DNA from: Fagopyrum homotropicum
Taxonomy: Eukaryota > Streptophyta > Magnoliopsida > Caryophyllales > Polygonaceae
Reading direction: 5' to 3'
NCBI GenBank assembly: GCA_033239125.1
Contig: BSWB01000004.1
Coordinates: forward strand, 34,097,501 to 34,161,500
Length of the DNA stretch: 64,000 nt
Of the stretch, positions 11,997-25,289 are shown piece after piece; within the stretch, counting starts at the first letter, position 1, and the number at the start of each line of letters is the position of its first letter. Position numbers and translations under genes: made by a program. The notes under the pieces were generated by a model that saw only the letters and a list, made by a program, of their open reading frames with translations, made no database searches and had not been told where the DNA came from.

Positions 11997-14900
11997 CTAC
12001 GTTAATGCTTCCTTGTTCAACATACCAAGCTCCAATCTAATGAAATTAAATTGTTCCTCGGGAAGAGGCTTGGTAAAGATATTTGCAAGCTGCAAGTTAG
12101 TTGAGATAAAAGAAATCGAAACATCACCTTTTTCAACATGATCACGTATGAAGTGATGCCTTACATCAATATGCTTGGTCCTTGAATGCTGCACAGAATT
12201 TTTGGTTATAGAAATAGCACTAGTATTATCAAATTTTATAGGAATACCTCTCAAGTCAAAACCAAGGTCACGAAGTTGTTGAGCAATCTAGAGAATTTGA
12301 GCACAACAAGCTCCTGCAGCTATGTATTCAGCTTCAGCTGTGGATAGGGCAACAGAATTTTGCTTCTTGGAGTGCCAACTGATTAGGAATGACCCTAAGA
12401 ATTGGCAACATCCAGAAATACTTTTTCTATCGACCTTATAACCTGCAAAGTCTGCATCTGAATAGCCAACAAGATGAAACGAGCTTTGACGTGGGTACCA
12501 TAACCCTAGATCCTTAGTGCCATTGAGATACCGAAAATTTCTTTTCACAGCTATCAAGTGTGACTCTTTAGGATCAGCTTGAAATCTTGCATACATGCAC
12601 ACGCTAAACATAATCTCAGGACGACTAACAGTTAGATAAAACAATGAACCGATCATACCTCGATACTCCTTTTGTACTACACTTTTGCCGTTCTTGTCAT
12701 GATCTAGCGAAAGTGTTGAACTCATAGGAGTCTTTGCAACCTTAGATTGATCCATTTTGTACTTTTTAAGCAAGTCTTTAGTATACTTGCTTTGATTGAG
12801 GAAAATTATTTTCTTTGCTTGTGTAACTTGAAGTCCAAGAAAGAAATTTAGCTCTCCCATTAAGCTCATCTTAAATTCCCTACACATAATATCTGAAAAT
12901 TCCTTGCAAAAGGAATCATTAGTAGCACCGAATAATATGTCATCAATATAGATTTGTACTACTAGAATGTCGTTGCCTCTAGTGTTGATAAAAAATTTTT
13001 TATCAATCAAACCTCTTTTAAAATTGTTTTCAAGAAGATATTTAGACAATCTTTCATACCAAGCTCGAGGAGCTTGCTTAAGAGCGTAAAGAGCCTTGTC
13101 TAATTTAAAAACATGATCCGAAAATTCATCATTTTCAAAACCAGGAGGTTGAGCAACGTAGACTTCTTCTTCTAAGAAACCGTTTAGAAAAGCACATTTT
13201 ACATCCATTTGAAAAAGTTTTATGCTTATGAAAGATGCAAATGCAAGTAGCATACATATGACTTCTAACCTGACAGTTGGAGCAAAAGTCTCCTCATAAT
13301 CAATATCTTCTTCTTGGTTAACCTTGTGCTACAAGTCGTGCTTTGTTTCGTATGACTTTGCCACTTTCATCCAATTTGTTTTGAAAGACCCATTTCGTGC
13401 CAATAATTGACTGATGCTTTGGTCTTGAAGTAAGAGTCCATACCTTGTTCCTCTTAAATTCATTTAATTTATTTTGCATGACAATGATCCAGTCTGGTTC
13501 TTGAAGAGATTGAATGTAGTTCTTTGGCTCGATAAGTGATACAAAAGCGGAGAAGGCACATAGATTATTCACTTTAGATCTAGTTTGAACTCCAGCATTT
13601 GGATTTGAGATCACATTCTCTTGTGGATGATACGAGGAGTGTTGAGCTTTTCTTCTTTTGACAGATGAAGTAGATCCAGAAGTTTGAGCTGTATATGTTT
13701 GACTAGATTCATGTACCATTTGTGTATTACTTGTTGTTCTAATCTCAAGACCTTGAAGTTGGGTTTCAAGCCCTTGAAGTGGTGTTCTGTTATCACAGTT
13801 TCCAGTTTCAAGGTCTTGAAGGTGTGTTTCAAGGTCTTGAGGGTTTTCTTTGGTATCTTGAATCTTTTCCTGCATATTCTTGTCTTGATCTTTTGGATCT
13901 TCCTCTTCATCCAAAATGTGATATTCTCTTTGATTCAGATTTAAATCTGCAAAACTCTCACTCAAAGTACCATCATTGCTTTCATAAAAAATAATATGAA
14001 TGCTTTCCTCAACAACTTTGATACGTTTGTTATATACTCGATAAGCTTTGCTATTTGAAGCATATCCAATGAATATAGCTTCATCACTACGTGCATCAAA
14101 TTTCCCAAGATTGTCCTTCCCATTGTTGTGAACAAAACAAGTACATCCAAAGGGTTTAAAATATGAAGTATTTGGCTTTCTTCCTTTAAGGAGTTCATAA
14201 GGAGTCTTTTTCAAAATAGGGAGAATTAAACATCTATTTAAAATATAATTTGCAGTATTTACTACTTCAGCCCAAAAACTTTTTGGCAAATTATTTTCTG
14301 AAAGCATTGTCCTAGACATATCCTCAAGAGTGCGGTTCTTACGTTCCACAACTCCATTTTGTTGAGGAGTTTTAGGAGCTGAAAAATTATGAGAAATACC
14401 ATATTTTGCACAAAATAAATCAAACTTTAGTTGATCAAATTTTCTACCATGATCACTTCTTATAGAAACGATTGGTAGGTTTTTCAAACTTTGTAACTCC
14501 TTACACAATTTTGAAAACTCAAATAAAGCTTCAGATTTTTCTCGTAGGAAAGATATCCATGTAAAGCGAGATAAATCATCCACTATAACAAGGATGTATT
14601 GTTTTCCTCCGGGAGATTTGACACGCATAGGTCCACAAAGATCCATGCGTAAAAGTTCAATAGGTCGAGAAGAACTTACAACTTTCTTAGGTTTGAATGA
14701 GCCTCTTGTTTGTTTACCTTGTGTACACGCCTTACATAGGTCATTAACCTTGAAGTTTAGGTTTGGCAAACCACGTACTAAATCTTTTGTAAGTAGTTTC
14801 TGCATGGTATGCATGCTTACATGACCAAGTCTTCTATGCCAAAGTCTTGGATCATCAGTCAAGACCTTTAGACATTTTAGTTTAGTTCTTGCAACTTGGT

Positions 14901-15300
14901 TAGTATTCAAAGAATAAACATTATTACATCTAGGAGCAGTAAGCAACACTTCTCCCGTCTTTATGTCTTGAACCTCACATTTTTCTGAATCAAACATGAC
15001 TTTATTACCTTTATCACAAATTTGAGAAATACTTAGCAGATTATATTTCAAGCCATCAACTAAATAAACATCATCAATAAAGTTGGATGATATATAGCAA
15101 ATTTTACCAATGTCAATTATGTCACACTTTTCTTTATCACCAAGAGTAATGGTTCCAGATGATTGCTTCTTTAAATCTGAGAATAAAGAGCTTTTTCCAC
15201 TCATGTGTCTTGAGCAACCACTATCTAATATCCATTTGTGCTCCTTTACCTTGGTGATATCTTGCAAAACAGCAAACATCAACCTTTCCGGGTCGATCAA
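11997..15300 (-). pseudogene. copia pol: protease, integrase, reverse transcriptase, RNase H (decayed)
   Basis: On the minus strand, from 15300 downwards: protease with DSGCSRHM; integrase zinc finger (WHRRLGH ... CKAC) and core with MDLCGPM, RSDHG and ERKNRTL (the DDE residues are visible); then a repetitive linker; reverse transcriptase from IGTKWVFQ with the catalytic IYIDDIL; RNase H ending at STAEAEY...HIDVRHHFIRD. Lesions: a frame change at about 15297-15300 from gag, a stop and frame change at 13318-13320 inside the start of reverse transcriptase, and a TAG at 12288-12290 in RNase H. The linker around 13741-13840 encodes repeats of LQDLET/LQGLE that are copies of the element's palindromic DNA word. 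The order integrase before reverse transcriptase shows copia, not gypsy. Not expected to make an active enzyme. Confidence 0.92.
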
Positions 15301-17069
15301 ATGACATATTTTGGTTCATACTCAGGTTCGATCATGTTTGGTGGTCTAGTACCTTTAGGAACCCAGATTTGTTTGAACTGTTTCCTTAAACATAAAGGAT
15401 AGGTGTTTCTTATGATATAATGATCATTTCTTCTATAAGGACATGTAAATTTAACATGACCCTTTTTACAACAGTAGAAACAAGTAGGCATATGAATGCT
15501 TCCTTTGGCCTTGACAAAAGTAGTGGTAGGTTTTCTAGGAAAGCTCCTATGATACCCTATACCATTTTTGTTAAGGGAAGACTGTTGTTCACCCATCATT
15601 CTTTCCAGATTAGCTTTTGAACGAGTAAACTTAATAAGTGTTGCCTTCTGGTCTTGACACGTTAAAGTCAGATCAACTTTCTCTTTCTCTAAATCGATAT
15701 AGTTTCGATGAAGAGAAGAGAGGTTGTCCTTGAGAATCAGGTTTTCTGATTCCAAGGCCTTGATATTGTCATCAAGGTCTTCATTTTCTGTGTTAAGATT
15801 TTCAATTTCCAAAGACATTTCACTCAATTGTCTATCTTGTTCATGAAGTTTTTCTTTTAAAGAATTTATCCTTATTCTATGTTCCTTATCACTTAAGATA
15901 ATATCTTTAAGGAATTGTTTAAGGTCAATATCAGGTCGAGACATAATTGTACTTACCCCATTGTCGATGTACAAATTTGACTCATCTTCATGATCGGTCA
16001 TAAGTCACAAGTTTGCTTGTTCTTTTTCATCTTTTGATTCATTTGTTGATTCTGAATCACTCCATGAAGCAACCATATCTTTCTTCTTTCGATCATTTTT
16101 TTTGAAGTTGGTCCTCTTCTTTTGTGGACAATCCTTCACCAAATGATCAGTTTCACCACATTCAAAACAAGTCAGTACTCTCGTTTTCTTATTAGAGTTA
16201 GAAAACTTACCTCGGGGTTTTGATGCTCGTGGAAATTCTATGTTAGCAGATTGTTTCTTTAACTTGAGAATTCTTGCGAGACCCTTGAAGATCATGGCGA
16301 TTGCATCTTCTTCTTCATCATCATCACTATCTTCTTCATCAGATGGTAACTCATCTCTTCTGGATTTTAATGCCAAATTCTTGGAGTTGGATGGGAGTTC
16401 TCCATCTTCTTCGCCAAGAACCATTTCATGTGTGATGAGTTTTCCAAGTAGATCAACCAAAGGAAGAGTAGTGAAATTTTAAGCTTCTTCAATAGCAGTC
16501 ATCTTTGGTCCCCACTTGGCTTTAGGTAAGCTCTTTAGAACCTTCCTCACTTTCTCTTTATTTGTGAAGATCTTTCCTAGTGATTTCAGATTGTTCACGA
16601 TCTCAGTAAATCCGGTGAACATTTCTTTGACTGTTTCATTTGGATTCATCTTGAATAGCTCATATTGTCTGAGAAAGATGCTAATCTTGGTTTCCTTGAC
16701 TTGACTTGTTCCTTCATAAGTAACAACAAGCTTATCCCATATTTCTTTAGCACTCTTGCATGATGAGATGCGGTTAAATTCATTTGCATCTAATCCATAG
16801 TAGAGTAGATTTATTGCTTTATAATTCTTTGACACACTGTCCAGATCAGCCTGTGTGAAGTATGATTCCTTCTTTGGGACTTGGACGCCTTCAACCATTG
16901 TCATTGAAACTTTAGGTCCATTTTGAGTAATGCTCCAAAGCTCCATATCCTGATCAATAATGAACATACACATGAGTGCTCTCTAATGAGCGAAGTTGTT
17001 GCCATATAAGAGTGGTGGTCGGGATGAGGATCTTCCTTGAGCAAATCCAGCATCACCTACAGGATTCAT
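15297..17069 (-). pseudogene. copia gag with two zinc knuckles (decayed)
   Basis: The likely start ATG is at 17067-17069. The frame then contains a TAG at 16983-16985, a TAA at 16479-16481 and a TGA at 16005-16007; the segments between stops stay in one frame and together form one Gag. The middle part (16973-16482) is a copia-type Gag domain of the UBN2 kind with IWDKLVVTYEGTSQVKETK. A first CCHC knuckle reads CFECGETDHLVKDC, and a second CFYCCKKGHVKFTC. A glutamate/asparagine-rich coiled coil lies between 15650 and 15960. The protein would have formed the virus-like particle of the element. Confidence 0.88.
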
Positions 17070-17110
17070 GATTAGTATCACTGATGGTTAAATCAATAAA
17101 CGTGAGTCTA

Positions 17111-17122
17111 GCTCTGATACCA
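17111..17122 (-). other. Primer binding site, initiator tRNA-Met
   Basis: The minus strand reads TGGTATCAGAGC two bases from the LTR edge at 17125, the standard initiator-tRNA-Met primer site of copia elements. Confidence 0.93.
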
Positions 17123-17124
17123 AT

Positions 17125-18213
17125 TGAAGAACCGGTAGGTGAAATAAATAAGTTAAATGATACTCTAGAAGGGGGTTGAATAGAGTATGAGAACTTTTCG
17201 TAAACCAAATCTCAAGGCCTTGAAACTTCTTTTAAGGGCCTTGATGTCAATTTGTGCTTCTCGTGAAACTTTGATTTCAAGGCTTTGAAACTCTTTTCAA
17301 GGGCCTTGACTTCTTGCTCCTACAAAACAAAGTTAGTCACAATAAAGTATATATGATACGGAATTGAAAAGATTGACACGAAGATATGTTTACAAAGTTC
17401 GGCTTTAAATAGTCTACTCTCCGTCCCAAGGTATATCCGTAGTATCTAACTATCTATTATCAGCTGCAAAGAGTCATAGATACAAACTAGAAGAAATCCC
17501 CATCTTCTCTCAATGTAGCCAATGCTACGATCTAGCTTCAACTCTTAACCTAGCTATATAAGCCTAGTTACTTCGTAGAGTAACACACACTCTAGTATAA
17601 CACTATTTAGATTTTCTAATGGAGCTCTAGTATTTTCTCTCTCTAAGGGGATAAAGCTTTTGAGTGAATGGGAGAAAGAAAAACAACGAATGAAGATGAT
17701 TGGGTTGCTAGAAGATGTAAAGAGATTTCCTTGTGTGAGCTTGTGTATCTTTCTTCTTCGACCATCCTCTTCATTTATACTCTTCTATGGAAAGGTCTTC
17801 TAGCCGTTGTATAAATGACCGTTTGAAGATGAATCTTCTTTTCCATGAAGATCGTTTCTTGTTTCGAGATAAGGTGCAAGTCTTTAGCTCCTGAGAACAC
17901 GTCGAGTCCTTAACTCCTCGATCTTTCTCGTCTTCTGTTGAATCGAGAGAGAAGATATTTTTGCCGTTTGTTGTTTAGAAAATCTTCTAGAAAAGATTCT
18001 CTATTCTTCGGTTGAAATCTTCCTTCGTTTAATAAGATCTTCTTTCGGTTGATAAGATCTTTGGTTGATGAGATCTTTCCGTTACAGAATCTTCCAATAA
18101 AATTTTCACCTGCATTTTGAATTCTTGTTCCGTGCATCTATAATTTCAAGGCCCTTGATTTCGTCCTTTTGAAATTTTTATCTTCTTCTGTTCTTGAATC
18201 CAACTTCAAGGCC
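17125..18213 (-). repeat. 5' LTR of copia B, first part
   Basis: It matches 8812-9900 with a few percent differences. It breaks off inside a TTCAAGGCC^CTTGA palindrome where element E has inserted; the rest of this LTR resumes at 28814. Confidence 0.93.
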
Positions 18214-20706
18214 TGTTTGGGGCTAAAATTTCGCAAATCTTAAATTTGATGAAATAAAAAAAATCGATTGATTACTCAAATTTTCGCATGAAGCTAAAAT
18301 TTTGTCATTAAAGTTACGGACATATTTTATATATATAAAAAAATGTGTCACAAACATTAAGTGTTAGTTTAAGTCGTTAAATATTCTAGTTTAAACTTAG
18401 CCTACTCCTAATCTGTATCAATTTAGTATGAAAGTTAATTATTCTAATTGGCTGATAATATACTAAATTAATAAAAAGATTAACATATAAAAAAGTTCTC
18501 TGTCAAGTTGAATACAAATATACTTGATAAAGAAAAAATTATATAAAAGAAAAAGGTTAGTGGGAGGTTAATGGGTATAACTTCTCTAAATCACGTAACT
18601 TTTCTTCAACTGAAGTATAAGTGGGGAAGAGGACTTTTAAAAATAAATAAAGGGGAGGCTAACCTGGAGCAAGAAAAAGAAGAAAGAGCAAAACTAAATA
18701 CAGGGAGAGGAGGCTCCATTTTTTTTTAGTAAGAAGATGAGCCTCCAATTCTCAAACTAGCCTTCTTTCAATGTGTACATGGAGAGTTACAAATAATGAG
18801 GATCTTCTTTCTAGCCATCTACAAAAAGAGGAGCAACGGAAAAGAAGAACATCAACCGGAAATGAAGTACCCCGATGGAGACGAAGAAGCCTTAGCATCT
18901 CAAAAGAAAGGTTTCCATCGGAATCAAATCGCATATTAGTTTGAAATCAAATGGTTTCACTATTGCGATAGGGATCGTAGTGGGATTGAAAGAGAATTCT
19001 TTTGCCCCTATAATCACATGTAGATCGAAATCAACTTCGAGTCGATTTCGATCTCAGTTTCAAAATATATAACGGAATCGCCGTTCTTCTTCTTTACAAA
19101 ATACAAACACAAAAAATTGTAGTTGGTTGAAAGTGCGCACTTTCGATCGCTATTCTCGTAGTTGGTTGGAATCAAACGATTTCACCACTACAAAATCCAG
19201 ATTCGATTTCGCTAGTATCGATATTGAGTCTTCGCCACTTGCGCCATAACTGAAGCTTGTTGGCCATGGATGATATCCGTAAACTTCCTACAAAAGCAAA
19301 AAGAAATCCAGAGAAAGGCAAAGAAGAGAAACTCACAGGAGGAAGAAAGAGAATTAACAATTAATAAAGAATGAAATATAATGGGATAAGAGAGAAGCAA
19401 CTATTTTCCTTTTACTCTTCGAAACTCTCCAAATCCATTTGTAAAAAAATATGAAAAAGTTTAATTTATAGAATAGAAGAAATGGAAAATTTCAACTTCA
19501 CATTGGGACCCACATTCCATTTTCATCAGAATAAAGATTACGTAACAATCTTCTCTTGCAAAACAAATAAATAGAATTAAAAATAAACAAATAAAAAAGA
19601 AAAAGAAAGAAATCAATGAGATGTGATACTCATACATTTACGTGGACTGAAAATTTCAAATTTGAGTTTTTCTCAAAATGGATCCATACAAACATTTTTA
19701 TTTGTAAAAGTGATCCCACAAAAATCAGCTTTTGTAAAGGGCGACCCATAAAATATTTTATTTGTAAAAGTGACCATAAAGAATTTTTTTTATATTTATG
19801 AAAACATATTTATGGTCAAATAAAACAAATTTCACATGTAGAACTACGTTATGACTTGATGCTCTGTCCGAGCTACGTAGGAAATCTGATATTAAATTAA
19901 ATTGGATTCAGTCGATCCGTCCGAGTAAAATAAATTTTGAATTAAATCTTGGACGTAAAATCAAAAGACACCAAATTTTCTAAACTCGATATAAAGCATC
20001 CGCTCATCGAGTTTAACCACAAATCAAAAATCCAAACCATACATCCTTTGTGTAGAACTACGTAAGGACTTGCGCCATTCTAAAAGGCTACGTTAAGTTT
20101 AAATTATATCGGGTACAATCGCAAACCAAATTCAAATATTCTAAATTCTCAAATATTCATGAACTCGATATAAAGCATCCGCTCGTCGAGGTTAACCACA
20201 AAAGTCCAAACAATTAAGAACTACGAAGGACCAAATTCAGTCACAAAAAAATAAAATAAAACAATAAACAATCTCTCACTAATCTTGATCATGCGCGTGA
20301 TAGCGGGATGAATTAAGCAACCCTTCCTAGAAGGTGGGTTTAATTTAATCTTATGATGCATGATCGAGATATAAATGTCATGCAAATGATAGTTGAGTCA
20401 TCGTCTAGGCAACCCTTCCTAGAAGGTGGGTTTGGACTTTGATTCTCTGATGCATGAAAACACCGCACTGAACTACGTGAGGCTTGATCCTCTTTAACGA
20501 GGTACGTAGGCAACCCGTCCAAAAACGGGTGCAGCCCAAATCACCAAAACCAACCAAATATCGGTATTTATATAACTTAGAATTAAAAGGTCAAAAAGAG
20601 AGGGTCGAACTCAAATAAAAAAATGAATAAAATGTGTTTTGTAAATTTGTATTCGAATAAAACATAAAAAGGCATTTTGTAAATTTGTGTATATTTTTAC
20701 TCAACA
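18214..20706 (+). repeat. 5' LTR of element E
   Basis: A 2493-bp LTR, TGTTTGGGGC...ACTCAACA, nearly identical to 26317-28808. In its 3' half it carries repeated modules: GAACTACGT...GAGGTACGTAGGCAAC type units (from about 19840, 20056 and 20472), ACTCGATATAAAGCATCCGC units (19986, 20163) and the hairpin-like AACCCTTCCTAGAAGGTGGG (20319, 20410). No gene is seen inside it. Confidence 0.95.
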
Positions 20707-20708
20707 TA

Positions 20709-20731
20709 TTTTTGGCACGCCTAGTGGGACC
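20709..20731 (+). other. Putative primer binding site of element E
   Basis: Directly after the LTR comes TTTTTGGCACGCCTAGTGGG, the position and style of a gypsy primer site (TGGCACGCC...). I could not match it with confidence to a particular tRNA. Confidence 0.5.
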
Positions 20732-20772
20732 TTTTCTTTCTTTTCATCTCTAAGTTATATGATTGCAAGGAA

Positions 20773-22008
20773 ATGGCGTCAAGGGCAATTGTGAATTTCA
20801 ATGAACTTCCGGCTACCTTCGTCATCCAAGGAGGACGATGGCTCCGCCGTAAGTCATTTGAAGTTGTCTTTGACATTGCTCCTAATGCGATCTATGCTGA
20901 AATCCCTTTGAAGAACTCTTTCAATAGTCTTCAAGGTTTGAAGGAATATGCAACTCCGAATTCGTCCATGGCTCTTTCGGGACATGGGGGCATAAAGTCC
21001 AACAACAAGTTCAACAATGGGAAACCTGCTTATGTCAAAGTTGGACATGACAATTCTCCTAGCTTTAATGGCACAAAGCCTTCCGCTAGGGTTGTCCCAA
21101 GGCCAATCATTCGTATCATCAAGAAGAATGTTGCGCCTGTTGGTATTCCTGCTGAAAACACTTCTAAGAAGGTGAACAAGTCTCGAAGAAGCAGGGGACG
21201 CAAGAATGGTTCCCGTCGTAACACTGGACCGCTTCGTAAACTAGCTTCCTCACCGGCTCTAAAACAAGCCAACACAATCCTTTGTGAAGCTGTAAAAGAG
21301 CTTTTAAACTCAAAGCATGCAGTGGATAATTTTTCAATGACTACCGCAAGGCAAATTCTTGTAGGGTCAATTCCTATTACATTGGACAAATTTGAGCAAG
21401 TCTACATGACTTCTTATTCCGAGGAGGGTAATCAACCAAAAGCTCCAAAGCTTAAAATCAGCAAACCCTCACGGGCCAAGAAAAATTCAAATGAGAATGA
21501 AGTGATTGAAGAAACTTCTAAAACTCAAAAGAGAGAAAGAAGTCTTCGTATTTCTAAAAGCTCAGTCTCGCAAGAGGCTCAAGTTGTTTCTTGTGATGGT
21601 CCAGTTACAAGATCAAAAGCTAAGTCAACGACTTATGCTCAAGTAACTTCACAACCACCAAGTCCACAACGAGAATCGGAAGAAAGCTCAAGTTCTCCTT
21701 TGTATGGAGAATTATCTTCTCTATTCCAAGAGGAGGAATTTCCACATGTTATTACAAAGGAAGGAGCAACGAGAGTTGTAACCCAAGATGAATCTGAGAA
21801 CATGCAAGTGTTCATGACCGGAACAACAAGTGTTGAGGAACAACTTCAAGACTTGCAAAGGTCATTAGCCGCAAGAGAAGCTCAAATAGCTACACTTATG
21901 GCTCAAATTAAGAACCAAGCTCATGCTAGTCGACATGAGCAAGTGAGGACGATGATGAAAGTCCCAGTGGTAGCTCATCTGTTTCCCCACAAGAGATTAG
22001 GGAGATGA
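20773..22008 (+). CDS. Element E ORF1, N-terminal Gag region
   Basis: A 411-codon ORF starting 66 bases after the LTR. It has a basic, RNA-binding-like stretch (NKSRRSRGRKNGSRR, about residues 134-150), a Ser/Pro/Glu-rich middle with the PVTRSKAK motif often seen in Tat-lineage Gag, and a C-terminal coiled coil (EEQLQDLQRSLAAREAQIATL). Near its end (about 21945-21955) the natural reading appears to pass to the +1 frame, where an acidic Ser-rich linker leads straight into the ORF at 22005; the last ~20 codons of this ORF are therefore probably out of frame. Whether the frame change is a mutation or a programmed shift cannot be told from one copy. Confidence 0.7.
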   Translation: MASRAIVNFNELPATFVIQGGRWLRRKSFEVVFDIAPNAIYAEIPLKNSFNSLQGLKEYATPNSSMALSGHGGIKSNNKFNNGKPAYVKVGHDNSPSFNGTKPSARVVPRPIIRIIKKNVAPVGIPAENTSKKVNKSRRSRGRKNGSRRNTGPLRKLASSPALKQANTILCEAVKELLNSKHAVDNFSMTTARQILVGSIPITLDKFEQVYMTSYSEEGNQPKAPKLKISKPSRAKKNSNENEVIEETSKTQKRERSLRISKSSVSQEAQVVSCDGPVTRSKAKSTTYAQVTSQPPSPQRESEESSSSPLYGELSSLFQEEEFPHVITKEGATRVVTQDESENMQVFMTGTTSVEEQLQDLQRSLAAREAQIATLMAQIKNQAHASRHEQVRTMMKVPVVAHLFPHKRLGR

Positions 22009-25000
22009 TCGCTCAAGGAATCCGAGAATTCCAAGTGTCACAAAACCCTCCAGTACTCGGGTATAGAAAGCCATATCCGATCCAATATGATTCAGTACCA
22101 TTCCCTCCCGGTTATCAAAGACCAACTTTTGATAAGTTTGATGGAATGCATGGATCACCACACGAGCATTTGGCTCATTTTTACTCAGCATGTGGTGAGA
22201 CCGCATTGAGTGATGCTTTGTTGATCCGACAATTTGTCCAATCTTTAAAGGGATCGGCATTTACTTGGTACACTCAACTTTAACCGGGATCAATCCACAC
22301 ATGGGATGATTTACAAAGAGCATTCTTAGCTCAATTTGTGAGCTCTAAGGCAAAGGTCTCTATTATGGATCTTGCTAATACCTTTCAAGGTTCAAATGAT
22401 CTTGCAAATGATTTTATTGCCAGATGGCGAAGCTTGAGACTCCAATGCCCAAAAAAGCTAAGTGAAGAGGCATGTGCCCAGATGTGTACTAATAACTTAA
22501 TTCCTGAGTTAGCAGTGCATGTCGGTAGTGCCGAGCCTCGTTCTTTTGATGCCTTAGTTTCAAAGGCTTGCAATGTTGAACGACAATTGGCTCGGCGTGA
22601 TGCAAAAACCTATCGTCCTCAGGCAAATGAACTCAAAAGAGATGAAGGAAAAAGACCTTTTAAAAAAGGAGAGTCTATGGCAACCTTTATTAAACCCGTA
22701 AATAAAGTATTCACGGGAAATAATTTCCAAAATCAAGAAAGAGGAAAGGGTAAAGACACCATTAAAAGACTCACTCTTGAGGAAAGGAGGCAAAAGAAAT
22801 ATCCTTTTGATGATGATGATGTTCAAGGGATTTTCGATGAGTTGATGTCGTCTAAGCTTCTTACACTTCTAGAGTCAAAAAGGCCAAATGAAGGTTGAAG
22901 GACAAATGATCCAAAGTATTGTCCTTATCACCAAATTGTTAGTCACCCTATCAAAGATTGTTATGTCTTCAAAGATATAGTTGAGAGGATGATTAACAAA
23001 GGAGAGATCGAGATTGAAGGTGAATACTCGGTAGCTCCAAAGGCTTCATCAAATACTACATCCTTAGTGGATGCGGATAATTTGGTGACTCCAAATACAC
23101 TCGAAGAACAATCAAGGTCAAATGAAGATGAGGGTATTCCCACAATTTCCTTACCTTTGATGGCGATACCCGTACAATTTTCAGTAGAGGGTGGCAATGA
23201 TATCCACATTGTTTGGGCATACCCTGATATGCCAAGAGATGGTCCCGGAGTCCCAACTCTATATGAAATCATGACGTGCTCACATATTGAAGATCTATAT
23301 TCATATGATGATGATCTTGACATTGATAGTGATTTTGAGAGGAAAACTTGTGTAACTCGAAAGACCCGACCAAAAGCCACTCACAAATCGAGTTCTCCAG
23401 GGTTTAGAATGATTGGAAGAAAACCCGAGAAAAAGAAAAACAAGAAGAACAAAAAGAAGATAAACAAGAAGGAAAAAAAGCCAAATTCTGATTCCGAGGA
23501 AGAATACATTCAACCTGAGAGGGTACCGATTACCCTAAAAGATTTTGTCCCAAAGAAGTTTTATGGTGATGAAGAACCTTCAGAAGATGAGGCATTTTGG
23601 GGAAATGAAGTTGCTCAATGTTGCATGGTCACATGGGCCGACATATGTGAAGAAGATGAGGAACCAGAAGTTGATACGATTTCTCTTTGTTCCGGACGTC
23701 AACTTCTATCTCCGAAACCCAATGAAAAAAGAAAGGAAAAAGAATTGATTTTCAATGGACATTCAAAAGTGACAAATTTTTATGAAAGTCTTGATAATGA
23801 AAATTCTCAATTACCTCAGAAAAATATGGAGGACATTGAGGCGTTACAACAAGAATCTACTTCTCACGTACCGGTTTCACTTCATAAAGCACCGTACAAA
23901 GAGAAAGTAAAATATGACGTCATTAGTCACTTGAAGTGCATTCCTGCACGTTTGAGTGTTTATGATGCCCTACAAATGTCAAATGAATTGAGGAAAGCTC
24001 TAATTCAAGCTCTTGTGGATCCCGATGATTATAAAGATCAAGTTGAAATGGTGGAAGTTAATGATATTTCATTATCCCCGCCAACTCAATGTGCCTCATG
24101 CATGGCTTGTATAACATTCTCGGATGAAGATCTTCAATTAGGGAATGAATATCATAATCGGCCATTATATGTTACATGCACCATTGGGGATACAAAGGTG
24201 AATCGAATCCTTTTGGATTGTGGATCCGCAGTAAATCTTCTGCCATTAAGAGTACTAAGGACAATGGGGTTGATGACCGCACATTTATCTCCTACTTTGC
24301 TAACCATCCAAGGTTTCAATCAAGTGGGACAAAAAGCCATGGGTACCATTTCATTACAGATTGTTCTTGACAATCTTTATAAAGATGCTTTGTTCCATGT
24401 CATAGATGCGAACACCTCTTATAATGCTTTACTTGGTCGACCATGGCTTCATGCTAGTAAATCCATTGTTTCTACTCTTCATCAATGTTTAAAATACACT
24501 GATGATAATGGAAATGAAAGGATTATTCGGGGCGACCCTAACCCTTTTCATGGAGAAAGTGTTAATTATGCCGATGCCAAGTTTTATAAGGCGGTTAGTT
24601 TCAACTCAAACGTGCCCATGAAGGTTGTCAATGGTAAAAATACCAATAATGTTCACCAAGCACCTAAGGTTTCTCTCAACGGGAAGAATGAGAAAGGCGA
24701 TTCATGTTCTAAGGTGTTGTTTAAGTACACACCAAAAGAAAAACGGCAAGCCGGCCAAAAACCTTTGAACTCGGTAGAGAAGGTTATGAACTCTCTAATG
24801 ACAAGTTACACCTTCCCTCTACGGAAAATTGACCAATCTATTTCAAAAACGACTTTGGTCATTCAAAGGTCCTTCGGATTTAAAACAAGTGATAACAAAA
24901 GGGTAGTGTCAAGAGTTGAAGCCAATAATCCTCCCTCCAAATCACTTTCAAGGAAGATGAACAAGAAGTTCAAAGTTAAAGTGAAAATTTTGAAGTTCTT

Positions 25001-25289
25001 ATCAAAAAACAAAGCTCCATATATCCCCTACAATGAGGATAATATTGAAAAGTTGAAGGTTTCTCACGAAGGGGGTATATTGACAACGAGTTTTGAAGAG
25101 TCCATGACATTGACTCCGGAGGAGCAAAACCTGTTTCTCGAAGATAAAACATCAACATCTCGGATTTCAGTTTTTGATAGGCTTGAAACCGGTTCAACAA
25201 GTGGAGAAACAAGAGATTCTGTTTTTCAAAGGCTTGAATATGTTGATAAGCCTAAAAACAAAACAAATCAAAAAATGGAGGATCAATAA
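22005..25289 (+). pseudogene. Element E Gag capsid plus aspartic protease, two in-frame stops
   Basis: One plus-strand frame runs from 22005 to 25289, with a TAA at 22281-22283 and a TGA at 22896-22898. The first two segments form a retrotransposon Gag domain (FDKFDGMHGSPHEHLAHFYS, later LANDFIARWRSLR). After the second stop comes a knuckle-like YCPYHQIVSHPIKDC, then a long Lys/Glu-rich region and a retroviral-type aspartic protease around 24160-24560: LLDCGSAVNLLP (D-C-G-S in place of the common D-S/T-G-A/S), then YNALLGRPWLH. The frame ends with the C-terminal tail EKLKVSHEGG. No reverse transcriptase follows. The first segments would be Gag of the particle; the protease would process it. 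The two stops suggest recent loss of function. Confidence 0.82.

Noticed and set aside
20340..20522. Minus-strand ORF MDGLPTYLVKED, repeated at 28444
   Set aside because: Lies in both LTRs of element E, antisense to the structured module; no domain.
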